This document shows positions 25,901 through 34,424 of a stretch of 64,000 bases of DNA, piece after piece. A model generated the notes under the pieces. The model searched no databases. It saw nothing but the letters and a program-made list of their open reading frames with translations, and was not told the DNA's origin. A program made the translations under genes and the position numbers. Source of the DNA: Kineococcus siccus (GTDB taxonomy: Bacteria; Actinomycetota; Actinomycetes; Actinomycetales; Kineococcaceae); assembly GCF_009906795.1 (NCBI RefSeq), contig NZ_JAAALN010000001.1:48466-112465 (forward strand). The letters run 5' to 3'. Positions within the stretch are counted from its first letter, which is position 1. Every line of letters starts with the position of its first letter.

Positions 25901-27472
25901 GAGCTCGCCGCGACGAAGGCGTGGGACGCGTGCCTGTCCCGGATGACGGCCCAGCAGTCGCAGGCGCTGCGCTCCTACCAGAGCAACACGCAGGCGATGG
26001 GCAAGGGGACGGGCCGCTACGCCGCCCGGTACGCGGCCGCGGCTCGGGGCGCGATGGCCGCGTCGCAGGGCGCCGTCCCCGCGTGGATCATGCCGCTGGC
26101 CGAGGTCCTCGAGACGGTGCCGCCGACCAAGAACTCCTTCGACGTCGTCATCATCGACGAGGCGAGCCAGGCGAGCATCGAGGCGCTGTTCCTGCTGTGG
26201 CTAGCGCCGCGGGTCATCGTCGTGGGCGACGACCGGCAGTGCGCGCCGTCGCAGGTCGCGATGGGGGAGCTGCAGCCCATCTTCGACAAGCTCGACAGCT
26301 ACCTGCCCGACCTGCCGCAGCACCTGCGGACTGCCTTCACCCCGCGCGACAGCCTCTTCAGCCTGCTGACCACCCGCTTCGGGTCGGTGGTCCGCCTGCG
26401 CGAGCACTTCCGGTGCATGCCCGAGATCATCGACTGGTCCTCGCGCCAGTTCTACGCCGACGCCCCCCTCGTCCCGCTGCGGCAGTTCGGCAGCGACAGG
26501 CTGCCGCCGCTGCGTCTGCGCCACGTCCTCGGGGCCCCGAGCGAGGGCGAGGGCGCGAAGTTGCGCAACCGCGGGGAGGCGGTGGCCATCGCCGACCAGA
26601 TCGCCACCTGCCTCGCCGATCCCGCGTACGACGGTAAGACCTTCGGCGTCGTCGTCCTGCAGGGGCAGGCGCAGGCCGACCTCATCGAGGCGGAACTGCG
26701 CACCCGGGTGGCGCCTGACGAGTACGAACGCCGGCGGTTGCGCGTCGGGACGCCGCCGGACTTCCAGGGCGACGAGCGGCACGTCGTCATGCTGTCCCTC
26801 GTGGTCGGCCCCAACCACGGCACCCGCCCGCTGGTGCTGGAGGAGCAGCGCCGGCGGTTCAACGTCGCCGCGAGCCGGGCGCAGGACCAGATGTGGCTGT
26901 TCCACTCGGTCACCGTGGACACCCTGCGCCCCAGCGACCTGCGGCACTCCCTGCTCACCCACCTCACTACCCCGCCGGCCCCGCGCACCGGCGACGACCT
27001 GGCCAACGTCACCCCCGACGAGAAGCACGAGGCCTTCGACTCGCTGTTCGAGCAGCGCGTCTACCTCGCGATCCGCGAGCGCGGCTACCTCGTGACCCCG
27101 CAGTGGGAGGTCAACGGCCGCCGGATCGACTTGGTCGTCACGGGGGCGCAGGGACGGCTGGCGGTGGAGTGCGACGGGGAGTTCTGGCACTCGACGCCGG
27201 AGCAGCGGGCCAGCGACCTCCAGCGGGAGCAGGAGCTGAAGCGTGCGGGGTGGCAGTTCTGGCGAGTGCGCGACAGCGAGTTCTCCTGGGACCCGGACGA
27301 GGCGCTGGAGGGGCTCTGGACGACTCTCGACAGGCGGGGGATCCGGCCGGACGAGGGTGTGGCCGTCGAAGGCGAGGCGCATGTCGCGTCGGTCGTTTGG
27401 GCCCGGGCGTCTCACATCGTCGCCGACCTCGCCGCGGATGACGGTTGGCGCGTTGTGCGTCGGTCTGAGTGA
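22940..27472 (+). CDS. Giant SF1 helicase with C-terminal Vsr/MTES_1575-like nuclease
   Basis: 1510 aa from ATG 22940, with AAGGGG upstream. Residues ~375-460 hold the P-loop VVVQGPPGTGKTHTIANLVS. A ~600-residue helical insertion follows. The rest of the Upf1-type (AAA_11/AAA_12) motor is at ~1065-1330: DVVIIDEASQASIEALF, VVGDDRQCAPSQVA, RLREHFRCMPEIIDW and FNVAASRAQDQMWLF. The last ~110 residues (FEQRVYLAIRERGYLVTPQW, GRRIDLVV, LAVECDGEFWHST, and W-x-FWRV near the end) are a Vsr/DUF559/MTES_1575 nuclease: D, then ECDG, then FW. Helicase-nuclease fusions of this kind occur as anti-phage effectors. It lacks the PLD domain of single-protein Mokosh. It leads a co-directional run with the sigma factor, DrmA and DrmB. 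Confidence 0.87.
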   Translation: MAVDEGATRSRAMVGQVSRLVDFLRQLARAGAAPVKDLTDYESSPLWLSDLPADLSVDVTAAPGEGIATFAPTTSAPPPSLPDVLVGWVPADRLSDSDAGVPPLLEAGVTLAPEDGDAPPSDRDVRTAYDRWSAEWVAWAERDRATKPARTWYEQLSTAFRTLSQQDDQVELVLVTGLLTWRAPSGAVVRNHLLSQRLTLQVDEFTGALRVTVAEPGGRRLHDRDLLDGEDGFDAARAEPARTAVRTSEEGPLDDGTHELLEQWRVLALPGCRAYDKNWLPNLKPDDAPSLGFAPAIVLRPRGRASLLAYYDQMSEALSGPDAEAPLGLAQLLTALEPEERLAWLDAEGGPVSALAEEPLFPLPANDEQRAIVQRLSHDTGVVVQGPPGTGKTHTIANLVSSLVAQGQRVLVTSQKAQALSVLREKLPADVRELCVSMTDQGRGGSAELSRSVNALVDRHGRYDADRYAMRIADLVGQREGARSRQTSITEQIRALREAETYRYSEDQVAPGYLGTLGSIARTLRERADRHGWMPTPLPDDAPHRLPVSGESLGELLRLLAAATPTRRARPSQVIPSAAKLLDPDVVAGLVATERAAVSAAAEVDSSVVTALEPLDEAAFEQLQQHVETIRTSLAGLLSGGASGDWRQRCLDDALTHRNSALWDGLREVAGHAEGLNRDLAGLQLRTVQLPEFAASGPDSRSGQLAAGRALRAHAAAKGGEVKLKGMFRSAVEKQAELLLTSTVDDVRPTNTDLLDLVLTVLSAEIDADSLVRRWADVGHDVAAGPSLRARVSALVDAHRALERTTEALAAMSAARTLLTGAGVTLPLESHGEWAALVASLPHVATQLEARAATAAVEEARQHLDATVQVDRAAPECRNLLRALATRDADGYTAAFAALADARVDAEHQRRADELIQQLNAAHPGLAQLVDATPADPAWRDRLGDLDDAWAWGLAHTFFLAQRAPGLEARLDRELAEVTATLGNLTGELAATKAWDACLSRMTAQQSQALRSYQSNTQAMGKGTGRYAARYAAAARGAMAASQGAVPAWIMPLAEVLETVPPTKNSFDVVIIDEASQASIEALFLLWLAPRVIVVGDDRQCAPSQVAMGELQPIFDKLDSYLPDLPQHLRTAFTPRDSLFSLLTTRFGSVVRLREHFRCMPEIIDWSSRQFYADAPLVPLRQFGSDRLPPLRLRHVLGAPSEGEGAKLRNRGEAVAIADQIATCLADPAYDGKTFGVVVLQGQAQADLIEAELRTRVAPDEYERRRLRVGTPPDFQGDERHVVMLSLVVGPNHGTRPLVLEEQRRRFNVAASRAQDQMWLFHSVTVDTLRPSDLRHSLLTHLTTPPAPRTGDDLANVTPDEKHEAFDSLFEQRVYLAIRERGYLVTPQWEVNGRRIDLVVTGAQGRLAVECDGEFWHSTPEQRASDLQREQELKRAGWQFWRVRDSEFSWDPDEALEGLWTTLDRRGIRPDEGVAVEGEAHVASVVWARASHIVADLAADDGWRVVRRSE

Positions 27473-27728
27473 TAACAAGACACATATCCCCGTGGGATGC
27501 CACGATGCACAAGGGTGGGGAAAGCGAGCTCGGCAGGTGGGGGCAAGGGGACATGTCGGCGCGCGAACCGCAGCATCTACTGGGTGCGATATTCAGCGGG
27601 TGGAGGCGCACGCAGGGTTGCGCATCCCGACTTCTCCCGGGCGGGGTCGTGACCCAGCGCACGGCACCTCCCACGCCAGGGCCAAAGTTGCCAAGGCCCT
27701 TGCTGCGCCCAGGACGGCTGTACTCGAC

Positions 27729-29456
27729 GTGATCGAGGATGTGTCCCGGCCTACCGACCGGATCTCGCAGCTCCTGACGGAGATGCAAGCACTGGCGGTC
27801 GACGGTCGCTCACCGTCCCTACACAAGGTGCGAGCGTTCTTGAGCGCGCGGGGGGTCTCGCAGCAGGAGCTCGCACAACTGATGGACGCAGCCTCCGGCG
27901 GCGCGAACGGTCCAGCTACCGCATCGGGGTCAAGGTTTGATCATCCTGTCCCCATCGATTACCGGGGACAACAGGCAAGGTTGCGCGACCGTCCCGCTGC
28001 CAGCGACGGGGCGGGCTCGCATGGTGGCCCACGACTCGGTGAAGGCGAGTTCTCCGCCCCGCACGTCAATGGCAATACGGGCACCCACGACGATCTGGGC
28101 ACCCATGACGATCCAGGCATCCACCACAGCCTCGACGACTCCGACGATCCATTCGCGGTCCACGACCCGAAGCCGTCCTGGCCGGCTTCCTCGACCGATC
28201 CCGCCGCACGTGCCGTCGAGGAACTGGTCCAAGACCTGGTCGACGACTTCGCGCGCGCTGGAAGCCTCACTCAGGCTCAGCTCAGTCTTGCCGTTGGGCG
28301 CCGAGGCATGGACTTAGCTTCGGTCGACAGGGTTCTCGTCCGCCTCGAAGAAGCCGGCATCGACATCGACGAGGACGCCCCGAAGCAGGGGTACGACGGC
28401 CGCCACGACCTCGACGGTGGGCGTACGAGGCGACAGGTGGGATCGGAGAACTTGGACTCGCTCGGATCCTACTTCCGGCAGGTGAGCAGGTACCCCCTCC
28501 TGAGCGTCGCCGACGAGAGGCGCCTCGCGGCGGTGATCGCCATGGGTGAGCAGGCGCAGCAGGGGTTGTCCGATGAGCACCGCTCGCCACAGGAGTACGT
28601 GCGCCTGACGAACACAGCACACGCCGGACGGGAAGCGCGACACCAGTTCGCCTGCGCGAACCTGCGGCTCGTCATCAGCATCGCCCGCCTGCCCCGCTAC
28701 ACCTCGAGCGGACTCGACCTGGCCGACCTGATCCAGGAAGGCAACACCGGACTCATCCACGCCGTCACCAAGTTCGACGGAACGTTGGGGTACAAGTTCT
28801 CCACCTACGCGACGTGGTGGATCAAGCAAGCCCTTCTGCGGGGGATCGCCGACAAGGGACGCGCGATCCGCATACCCGTCCACATGCACGAACAGCTGGC
28901 CCGACTCCGCCACGAACGCCACCGCCTCGAGCAAGTCTTGGACCGCAACCCGACTGTGGAAGAGCTCGCCGAACGCCTGGACAAGGCCCCGGCCCAGGTC
29001 GCGGCCATGCTCGACTACCTTTTACCGGTGCTGAGCCTCGATGCCCCTGTCGGAGAAGACGCAGACACAGCCCTCGTCGACCTCCTCGCACAAGAGGAGG
29101 ACCACGACGGACGCTACGACCCGGTCGAGCTGACGCTCGCCGCGGATCGCCAGTCCCAGGTGCTGGCTGCTCTTCGAAGGACCCTGTCCGACCGCGACTT
29201 CAAGATCATGATCCGGCGGTACGGTTTGGATCACGAGGGCGAGAAGACCCTGGACGACATCGGCAAGGAAGTCGGAGTCACCCGGGAGAGGGTCCGTCAG
29301 CTCGTCGCCAAGTCCCTGGCTCGGTTGTCGGAGAACCCGCTGCACCACCACCTCTACGAGTACCTCTTCGACGATCTGCGTGACGAGTTCGACATGACGG
29401 CACTCTTCGCCGAGCGAAGCGGTAAGACCCGCGCCCAGGAGGGATCTGCGCAATGA
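27729..29456 (+). CDS. Full-length sigma-70 factor linked to DrmA/DrmB
   Basis: About 575 aa from GTG 27729; the frame is open far upstream and GTG 27741 or ATG 27783 are alternatives, so the start is uncertain. Residues ~160-215 (AVEELVQDLVDDFARAGSLT through GIDIDED) resemble region 1.1. Region 1.2 is at ~240 (NLDSLGSYFRQVSRYPLL), region 2 at ~306-375 (LDLADLIQEGNTGLIHAVTK, FSTYATWWIKQALLRGIADK), region 3 next, and region 4 at ~482-545 (EKTLDDIGKEVGVTRERVRQ). The 150 residues before region 1.1 are low-complexity, with repeated DD/GTHDD-type motifs. Its stop overlaps the DrmA start as ATGA, so the two are translationally coupled. A group-1/2-type sigma inside a defence operon is unusual and may direct RNA polymerase to the system's own promoter. 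Confidence 0.88.
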   Translation: MIEDVSRPTDRISQLLTEMQALAVDGRSPSLHKVRAFLSARGVSQQELAQLMDAASGGANGPATASGSRFDHPVPIDYRGQQARLRDRPAASDGAGSHGGPRLGEGEFSAPHVNGNTGTHDDLGTHDDPGIHHSLDDSDDPFAVHDPKPSWPASSTDPAARAVEELVQDLVDDFARAGSLTQAQLSLAVGRRGMDLASVDRVLVRLEEAGIDIDEDAPKQGYDGRHDLDGGRTRRQVGSENLDSLGSYFRQVSRYPLLSVADERRLAAVIAMGEQAQQGLSDEHRSPQEYVRLTNTAHAGREARHQFACANLRLVISIARLPRYTSSGLDLADLIQEGNTGLIHAVTKFDGTLGYKFSTYATWWIKQALLRGIADKGRAIRIPVHMHEQLARLRHERHRLEQVLDRNPTVEELAERLDKAPAQVAAMLDYLLPVLSLDAPVGEDADTALVDLLAQEEDHDGRYDPVELTLAADRQSQVLAALRRTLSDRDFKIMIRRYGLDHEGEKTLDDIGKEVGVTRERVRQLVAKSLARLSENPLHHHLYEYLFDDLRDEFDMTALFAERSGKTRAQEGSAQ

Positions 29457-32400
29457 GCCAGACGTTGGAGCAAGCCTGCACGACCTTCGTCAGCTGGTTG
29501 GACGCGAAGGTCATGAGGGCAGGGCGCGGTGACGACACAGACCGGCTCGGTGTGGCACCTGCCGCCACGTTCTGGCTGGGGCGATTGGCCAGCCAGCAGG
29601 AGGTCGCTGCCAATCCCCTCGGCGACCGCGCTGAGCGCCTGGACCCGTGCGCCATCGGCGTCCGCCTGCGCCCGCTCGGACCCGGCCCTTGGCGCCTCGA
29701 GGTCACCGCGCGCTGCCGTGCGTGGCTCCTGGAGGACCCCAAGACCACGACGGACCCCGATCGTCCGTGGCGCCGGACCCCGATGGTGGAAGTCACCGTC
29801 TCGGTGCTCGTGGAGGCGGATCGCAGTGAGGTGATCGCGGGAACGCGTGAGTTCGAGGCGAAGTTCGCGACCGCAGGAGTCGCAGGGCTCTCGGCCACCG
29901 TCCACGTCGACGTCGAGTCCTGGCACGGCGAGCCCGAGCTCGTCGTCCAGCTCGTCAACACCAGCCCCGCCAAGCACATCGGGCTCGCGGACACCCATCT
30001 GTACGAGTCAGAGCTCGACGTCAGTGGCCTGCCCATCCGACCCTTCCTCCTGGAATCACTGCCGGACAGCTTCCGCTACGAACGAGCCGTACCCGCCTAC
30101 GGCGTCAACGTCGGGGTGATCGACCTGGAGGGCGTCCCCGGTGGGTTCCGCACCACCGACACCGTGGTCGTCGAGAGCCGAAGGCCGGTTTTCTGGAACA
30201 GTCCACTGGACCCACCGGACCTGAGCTTCGCCACGCTCGCTACCCAGCCGATTTCTTCCCTGACCGCGCTCGTCGACGCCCTGGAGCATTACCACGCCAC
30301 GCACTGGTCGTCGGAGTACCTCGCCGACCGTGGCCGCCGTGAAGGTTGGGACGAGGCCATGCGGGAGGAGGCCCGTCGGGCCGCAAGATCCGCCGGCGAC
30401 GAGGTCGCCCGACTGCGACGCGGCCTGCAGCTCCTGGTCGAGGACGAGACGGTACGCCGCGCCTTCTGCCTCATGAACCGCGCCATCGCCCACAGCGCAG
30501 CCGGTAAGTACGACGGCTGGCGTCCCTTCCAGCTCGGCTTCCTCCTGGCCACCCTGGCCTTCCTCGTGGACCCCGCGGGGGAGGGCCCGATCGTGGACAC
30601 GGTGTGGTTCGCCACCGGTGGCGGCAAGACGGAGACCTACCTCGGGCTGCTCGTCACCGCTGCGCTCTACGACCGCTTGACCGGCAAGCACAGTGGCGTC
30701 ACGGCCTGGTCGCGTTTCCCGCTGCGTCTGCTGTCCCTGCAGCAGACCCAACGCTTCGCCGACGCCCTGGCCGGCGCCGAGCTCGTGCGTCGATCCGAGA
30801 AGATCAAGGGGGCACCCATCAGCCTCGGCTTCCTCGTCGGCCGCGGCGGTACCCCCAACAAGGTGGTCAAGACCGCGGAAGGCGACGACCCCGACCCCGA
30901 CAGCCCCGGCATGCCCGACCGCTACCAGGTCCTCCTCCGTTGTCCATTCTGCCGCAGTGACGACGTCCACATGCGCTTCGACCGGCGACTCTGGCGTCTC
31001 GCACACCAGTGCCACAACGAATCCTGCCCCTGGCCGCACGCGTCGTTGCCGATGTACGTCGTGGACCAGGAGGTGCACCGCTACCTCCCCACCGTCGTGC
31101 TGGGGACCTTGGACAAGGCGGCGAGCGTGAGTCTGCAGGCCGCGATGCGGGGTCTGGTCGGCCCTCCGGTGGGCATCTGCTCGAACACCGAACACGGGTA
31201 CACCTATGCTCCGCGCTCGAAGACTCCGGAAGGATGCCTGGTCCCGGACTGCGACGCACCACGCAAGCCGCTGCCCATGCCCAAGGAACGCTACGCCCCC
31301 ACCCTGCGGCTGCAGGACGAACTGCACCTTCTGCGGGACAGTCTGGGGGCGGTCGACAGCCACTACGAGAGCCTCCTGGACCACCTGCAGGAACAACTCG
31401 GCGGCCCGAAATCCAAGATCATCGCCAGTAGCGCCACGCTGACCGGGTACGAGCATCAGGTCGAGGTCCTCTACCGACGTGCAGGTCGGGTCTTCCCCGA
31501 GCCCGGTCCCGCGTCGAAGCAGTCCTTCTGGAGCCGGCTCGGCCCGGAGGCCATGCGCCGCTTCGTCGCCGTCGCGCCGCGAGGAGTCACCCTCGACCAC
31601 GTCAGCGACCGGACCCTCGACGTCCTGCAGACAGCTGTCCGCGAGCTGTACGCACACCCCGACGACGTCTGCACCGAAACCGGCGTCGAGCCCTGCCACG
31701 TCGCCGACCTGCTCTCCCTCTACGGCACGGACGTGGTCTACGGCAGTACCCTCTACGACGTCGAAGCCGCGACACGAAGCCTGGCGAGCAACACCCTCAA
31801 TGAAGGCATCAATGCCGTCCAGCTCACCGGTCAGACCAACTTCGACGAGGTCCGCCAGATCCTCGAACGCCTGGAGCACCCCGAAGCACAGTTCGAGGAC
31901 CGTATCCACGTCGTGACCGCCAGCAGCATGCTCAGCCACGGTGTGGACATCGAACGCCTGAACACGATGGTCATGCTGGGACTGCCGCTGTCGACGGCGG
32001 AGTTCATCCAGACCACGGCACGCGTCGGACGACGTCACCCGGGTCTGGTCTACGTCCTGCACAAGATCGCCCGTGAGCGGGACGCGGCCACGTTCAGACA
32101 CTTCGAACAGTTCATTACCCACGGCGACCGTTTCGTCGAAGCCATTCCGGTGACGCGGCGTAGCCGCCGTGTCCTCAGGTTGACCCTCCCCGGGATCGTC
32201 GAGGCCCGCCGTCTGATGATCATGGAACCCGCTTCGGTGAACAAGCGGCTGACCACCATCAGGGCCGTCAAGGACTACGTTCGAGACGCCGGATTGACCG
32301 TCGACCAAGAAGTGGAGGTCATCGCCGACCTCCTGGGTTGCACCGGTCCCGAGGACGAACTCCTGCGCCAGGAGATCAGGGACTGGATCGAGTCGTGGTT

Positions 32401-32512
32401 CACGAACCTGCAGGATCCGGCGAGCACACGCCAGTGGCCCAACGAGCTCGGCCCCGGCCGGCCCATGTTCAGCCTGCGTGACGTCGAGGTGAGCGTTCCC
32501 ATCCACGACTGA
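29453..32512 (+). CDS. drmA: DrmA-type DISARM helicase
   Basis: 1019 aa from ATG 29453, overlapping the sigma stop by 4 bp. The first ~300 residues are beta-rich without known motifs. Helicase motif I is WFATGGGKTETYLGL (~383-397), with a DEAH-type motif II in LQDELHLLRDS (~620) and motif III SSATLTG (~660). The second RecA domain has TASSMLSHGVDIERLNTMVM and IQTTARVGRRHPGLVYVL. A zinc-finger-like insertion lies at ~496-526 (CPFCRSD, then HQCHNESCP). This layout fits DrmA of DISARM, an SF2 motor that with DrmB senses and blocks incoming phage DNA. No DrmC (PLD) or DrmE gene is next to it. Whether the pair works as a reduced DISARM or a distinct sigma-linked system is open. Confidence 0.85.
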   Translation: MSQTLEQACTTFVSWLDAKVMRAGRGDDTDRLGVAPAATFWLGRLASQQEVAANPLGDRAERLDPCAIGVRLRPLGPGPWRLEVTARCRAWLLEDPKTTTDPDRPWRRTPMVEVTVSVLVEADRSEVIAGTREFEAKFATAGVAGLSATVHVDVESWHGEPELVVQLVNTSPAKHIGLADTHLYESELDVSGLPIRPFLLESLPDSFRYERAVPAYGVNVGVIDLEGVPGGFRTTDTVVVESRRPVFWNSPLDPPDLSFATLATQPISSLTALVDALEHYHATHWSSEYLADRGRREGWDEAMREEARRAARSAGDEVARLRRGLQLLVEDETVRRAFCLMNRAIAHSAAGKYDGWRPFQLGFLLATLAFLVDPAGEGPIVDTVWFATGGGKTETYLGLLVTAALYDRLTGKHSGVTAWSRFPLRLLSLQQTQRFADALAGAELVRRSEKIKGAPISLGFLVGRGGTPNKVVKTAEGDDPDPDSPGMPDRYQVLLRCPFCRSDDVHMRFDRRLWRLAHQCHNESCPWPHASLPMYVVDQEVHRYLPTVVLGTLDKAASVSLQAAMRGLVGPPVGICSNTEHGYTYAPRSKTPEGCLVPDCDAPRKPLPMPKERYAPTLRLQDELHLLRDSLGAVDSHYESLLDHLQEQLGGPKSKIIASSATLTGYEHQVEVLYRRAGRVFPEPGPASKQSFWSRLGPEAMRRFVAVAPRGVTLDHVSDRTLDVLQTAVRELYAHPDDVCTETGVEPCHVADLLSLYGTDVVYGSTLYDVEAATRSLASNTLNEGINAVQLTGQTNFDEVRQILERLEHPEAQFEDRIHVVTASSMLSHGVDIERLNTMVMLGLPLSTAEFIQTTARVGRRHPGLVYVLHKIARERDAATFRHFEQFITHGDRFVEAIPVTRRSRRVLRLTLPGIVEARRLMIMEPASVNKRLTTIRAVKDYVRDAGLTVDQEVEVIADLLGCTGPEDELLRQEIRDWIESWFTNLQDPASTRQWPNELGPGRPMFSLRDVEVSVPIHD

Positions 32513-32598
32513 GCACCACGACCGAGCGCACGATGGGGCGAGGTACACCGATGCACTCAGAAGAGCGCATCCGATGACGAACGAAGGGCGAGACCGAC

Positions 32599-34332
32599 GT
32601 GAGCGATCTGGGGTCCCGCAGTGCCAGTCAGGTGCTGCGGACTTTCCTCCCGCAGCAGACCGCCGACCTGGGCGGGGGCATCTACCGCGTCGTGGAGTGG
32701 TCCAGCGCCGTTCCTCTGTCTGTCGACGATGCAACCGTACGGCGACGGCTCGAACGGGAGGTCAGGGTCTGGGAGATCGCCGACAAGGACGGAGGGTTCG
32801 TCAACGACCTGCGCCGCGGCCGGCGGGTGCAGGTGGTCGCCCTCGACGAGACCCGTGGCGTCGCCGTCGAACGGTACCCTCGCGTCTGGCTCTGCCCGTC
32901 CTGCAAGCGAGTGGGCAAGCGGATGGACCGTGCGTGCCGCTGCGGCAACACGCGCTGGGGACAACTGCACTTCCTCGGGTTCCACGAGTGCGGCGCCTGC
33001 GTGGAGCCCCGGGTACCTCGCTGCCCCACCCACGACGACGTACAGCTCGTCGGCACCACCAGCACGAAGACGTCGGATCTGCGCTTCCGCTGCCCGCAGT
33101 GCCAGCGCGAGCTGCAGAAGGGTCTCGGCTTCCAGTGGTGCCCCGGTTGCCAGAACGGTGGCGTGCACTGGAACGTGCACAAGGCACGCACCGCCTACAC
33201 ACCGCGCGGGGTGGTCATCGTCAACCCCCCGCGCCCGGAGCGACTCCGCGAGCTGCAGGCCGCAGGCGGCTCGGCTCGCGCCCTGAACTGGATTGTGGAC
33301 GGCCTGGCCAGTGACAGCCCGCTCTCGGCGGACGGCAAGCTCACCCGTGCGCTCTTCGTCGCTCAACTGCTGCGCAACGGAATGGACGAGCAAGCGGCCG
33401 CTGCGCTGGCAGACGCAGCCGACCGCCTCGGCCAGCTCGCGCCCGACCCTGGACGGGGGGTGCTGGACGCCCTGCCGCAAAAGCAGCGGGAAGCCGCCGA
33501 ACAGGACGCCCTGGACATCGCCTTGGCCCTCGCCGAGTCCAGGCAGCCCTCGACGAGCCTGCAGGCGCCACCGGGAAACGAGCTGTTGCACCAGCGTTAC
33601 TCGGTGAAGTATCCGCATGCGTTGCAACGCGCGGCGCTGGCCGGTATCGACCTCGTCGAGCGTTTCCCGGTGCTCAACGTCATGTACGGCTACACCCGCG
33701 GAGGAGGTGAGGCGGGTGAGACACGACTCGTCGCCTTCCGGCACCCCAAGGGTGACGGTTACCGACTGCACGGCGACCTGGCCAAGACCGAGGCCTACCT
33801 GATCCGCCTCGATCCGGTTAAAGTGGCCGGGTGGCTCCACCTGCGCGGACATCACATGACGGGATGGTCACCAGGCGACACAGACCCGACCGCGGCACGC
33901 CTGGCCATCCTCGCGGCAGCCGAGGTACCTGCCCCTGGTGACCGACCGGGCACTGCCACCCTCGGATCCGACCTCCTCGACCTCGTTCACTCCTACGCGC
34001 ACCGCTTCATGCGCCAGACCGCGGCGCTGGCCGGTATCGACCGCGATGCCCTGAGTGAGTACCTGGTCCCGCTGCACCTCGGTTTCTTCGTCTACGCCGT
34101 TCCTCGGGGTGAATTCGTGCTCGGCGGCATGCAAGCCGTCTTCGAAACCGACCTCGATACACTCCTGACCGCCGTGGTCGACGCCGAGCGCCGCTGTCCG
34201 CTCGACCCCGGTTGCTCCAGGGGGTCGGGTGCGTGTCCGGCCTGTCTGCACGTGGGCGAGCCGTCCTGCCGCGCCTACAACACCCACCTCGAACGAGCAG
34301 CGCTCTTCGGGCGGACCGGGCTGCTCGGTTGA
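32599..34332 (+). CDS. drmB: DrmB-type protein (DUF1998)
   Basis: 577 aa from GTG 32599, 86 nt after drmA. Several CxxC pairs lie at ~95-200 (LCPSCKRVGKRMD, CRCGNT, FHECGACVEPRVPRCP, RCPQCQREL, WCPGCQNGG), probably two to four structural zinc sites. The C-terminal ~115 residues are DUF1998: LVHSYAHRFMRQTAALAGI, YLVPLHLGFFVYAVPRGEF, then a cysteine cluster CPLDPGCSRGSGACPACLH. DrmB is the obligate partner of DrmA in DISARM, where the two make a complex that binds DNA. The middle region (~230-430) is Ala/Leu-rich and less conserved in look. It is the last gene of the plus-strand run before a hairpin and the convergent Vsr gene. Confidence 0.86.
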   Translation: MSDLGSRSASQVLRTFLPQQTADLGGGIYRVVEWSSAVPLSVDDATVRRRLEREVRVWEIADKDGGFVNDLRRGRRVQVVALDETRGVAVERYPRVWLCPSCKRVGKRMDRACRCGNTRWGQLHFLGFHECGACVEPRVPRCPTHDDVQLVGTTSTKTSDLRFRCPQCQRELQKGLGFQWCPGCQNGGVHWNVHKARTAYTPRGVVIVNPPRPERLRELQAAGGSARALNWIVDGLASDSPLSADGKLTRALFVAQLLRNGMDEQAAAALADAADRLGQLAPDPGRGVLDALPQKQREAAEQDALDIALALAESRQPSTSLQAPPGNELLHQRYSVKYPHALQRAALAGIDLVERFPVLNVMYGYTRGGGEAGETRLVAFRHPKGDGYRLHGDLAKTEAYLIRLDPVKVAGWLHLRGHHMTGWSPGDTDPTAARLAILAAAEVPAPGDRPGTATLGSDLLDLVHSYAHRFMRQTAALAGIDRDALSEYLVPLHLGFFVYAVPRGEFVLGGMQAVFETDLDTLLTAVVDAERRCPLDPGCSRGSGACPACLHVGEPSCRAYNTHLERAALFGRTGLLG

Positions 34333-34344
34333 CGCCGACTGCCA

Positions 34345-34361
34345 CGCCACCCGCAGTGGCG
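34345..34361. terminator. Hairpin between drmB and vsr
   Basis: CGCCAC-CCGCA-GTGGCG forms a perfect 6-bp stem with a 5-nt loop, 13 nt after the drmB stop and between convergent genes. There is no T-tract on either side, so it is at best a weak bidirectional terminator. Confidence 0.4.
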
Positions 34362-34424
34362 ATGATGATCTCGCCGCGCCGGCACGAGCCTCGTGAACCA
34401 GCACCGCGTCAGCGCCGAGTGTTG

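Noticed and set aside
22940..27472. Calling the giant helicase a Mokosh protein
   Set aside because: Single-protein Mokosh ends in a PLD nuclease. Here the C-terminus is a Vsr/MTES-type nuclease with D and ECDG motifs.
27469..27732. An 87-codon plus-strand ORF between the helicase and sigma genes
   Set aside because: The product is low-complexity and Pro/Arg-rich, it has no ribosome site, and it overlaps the sigma start region.
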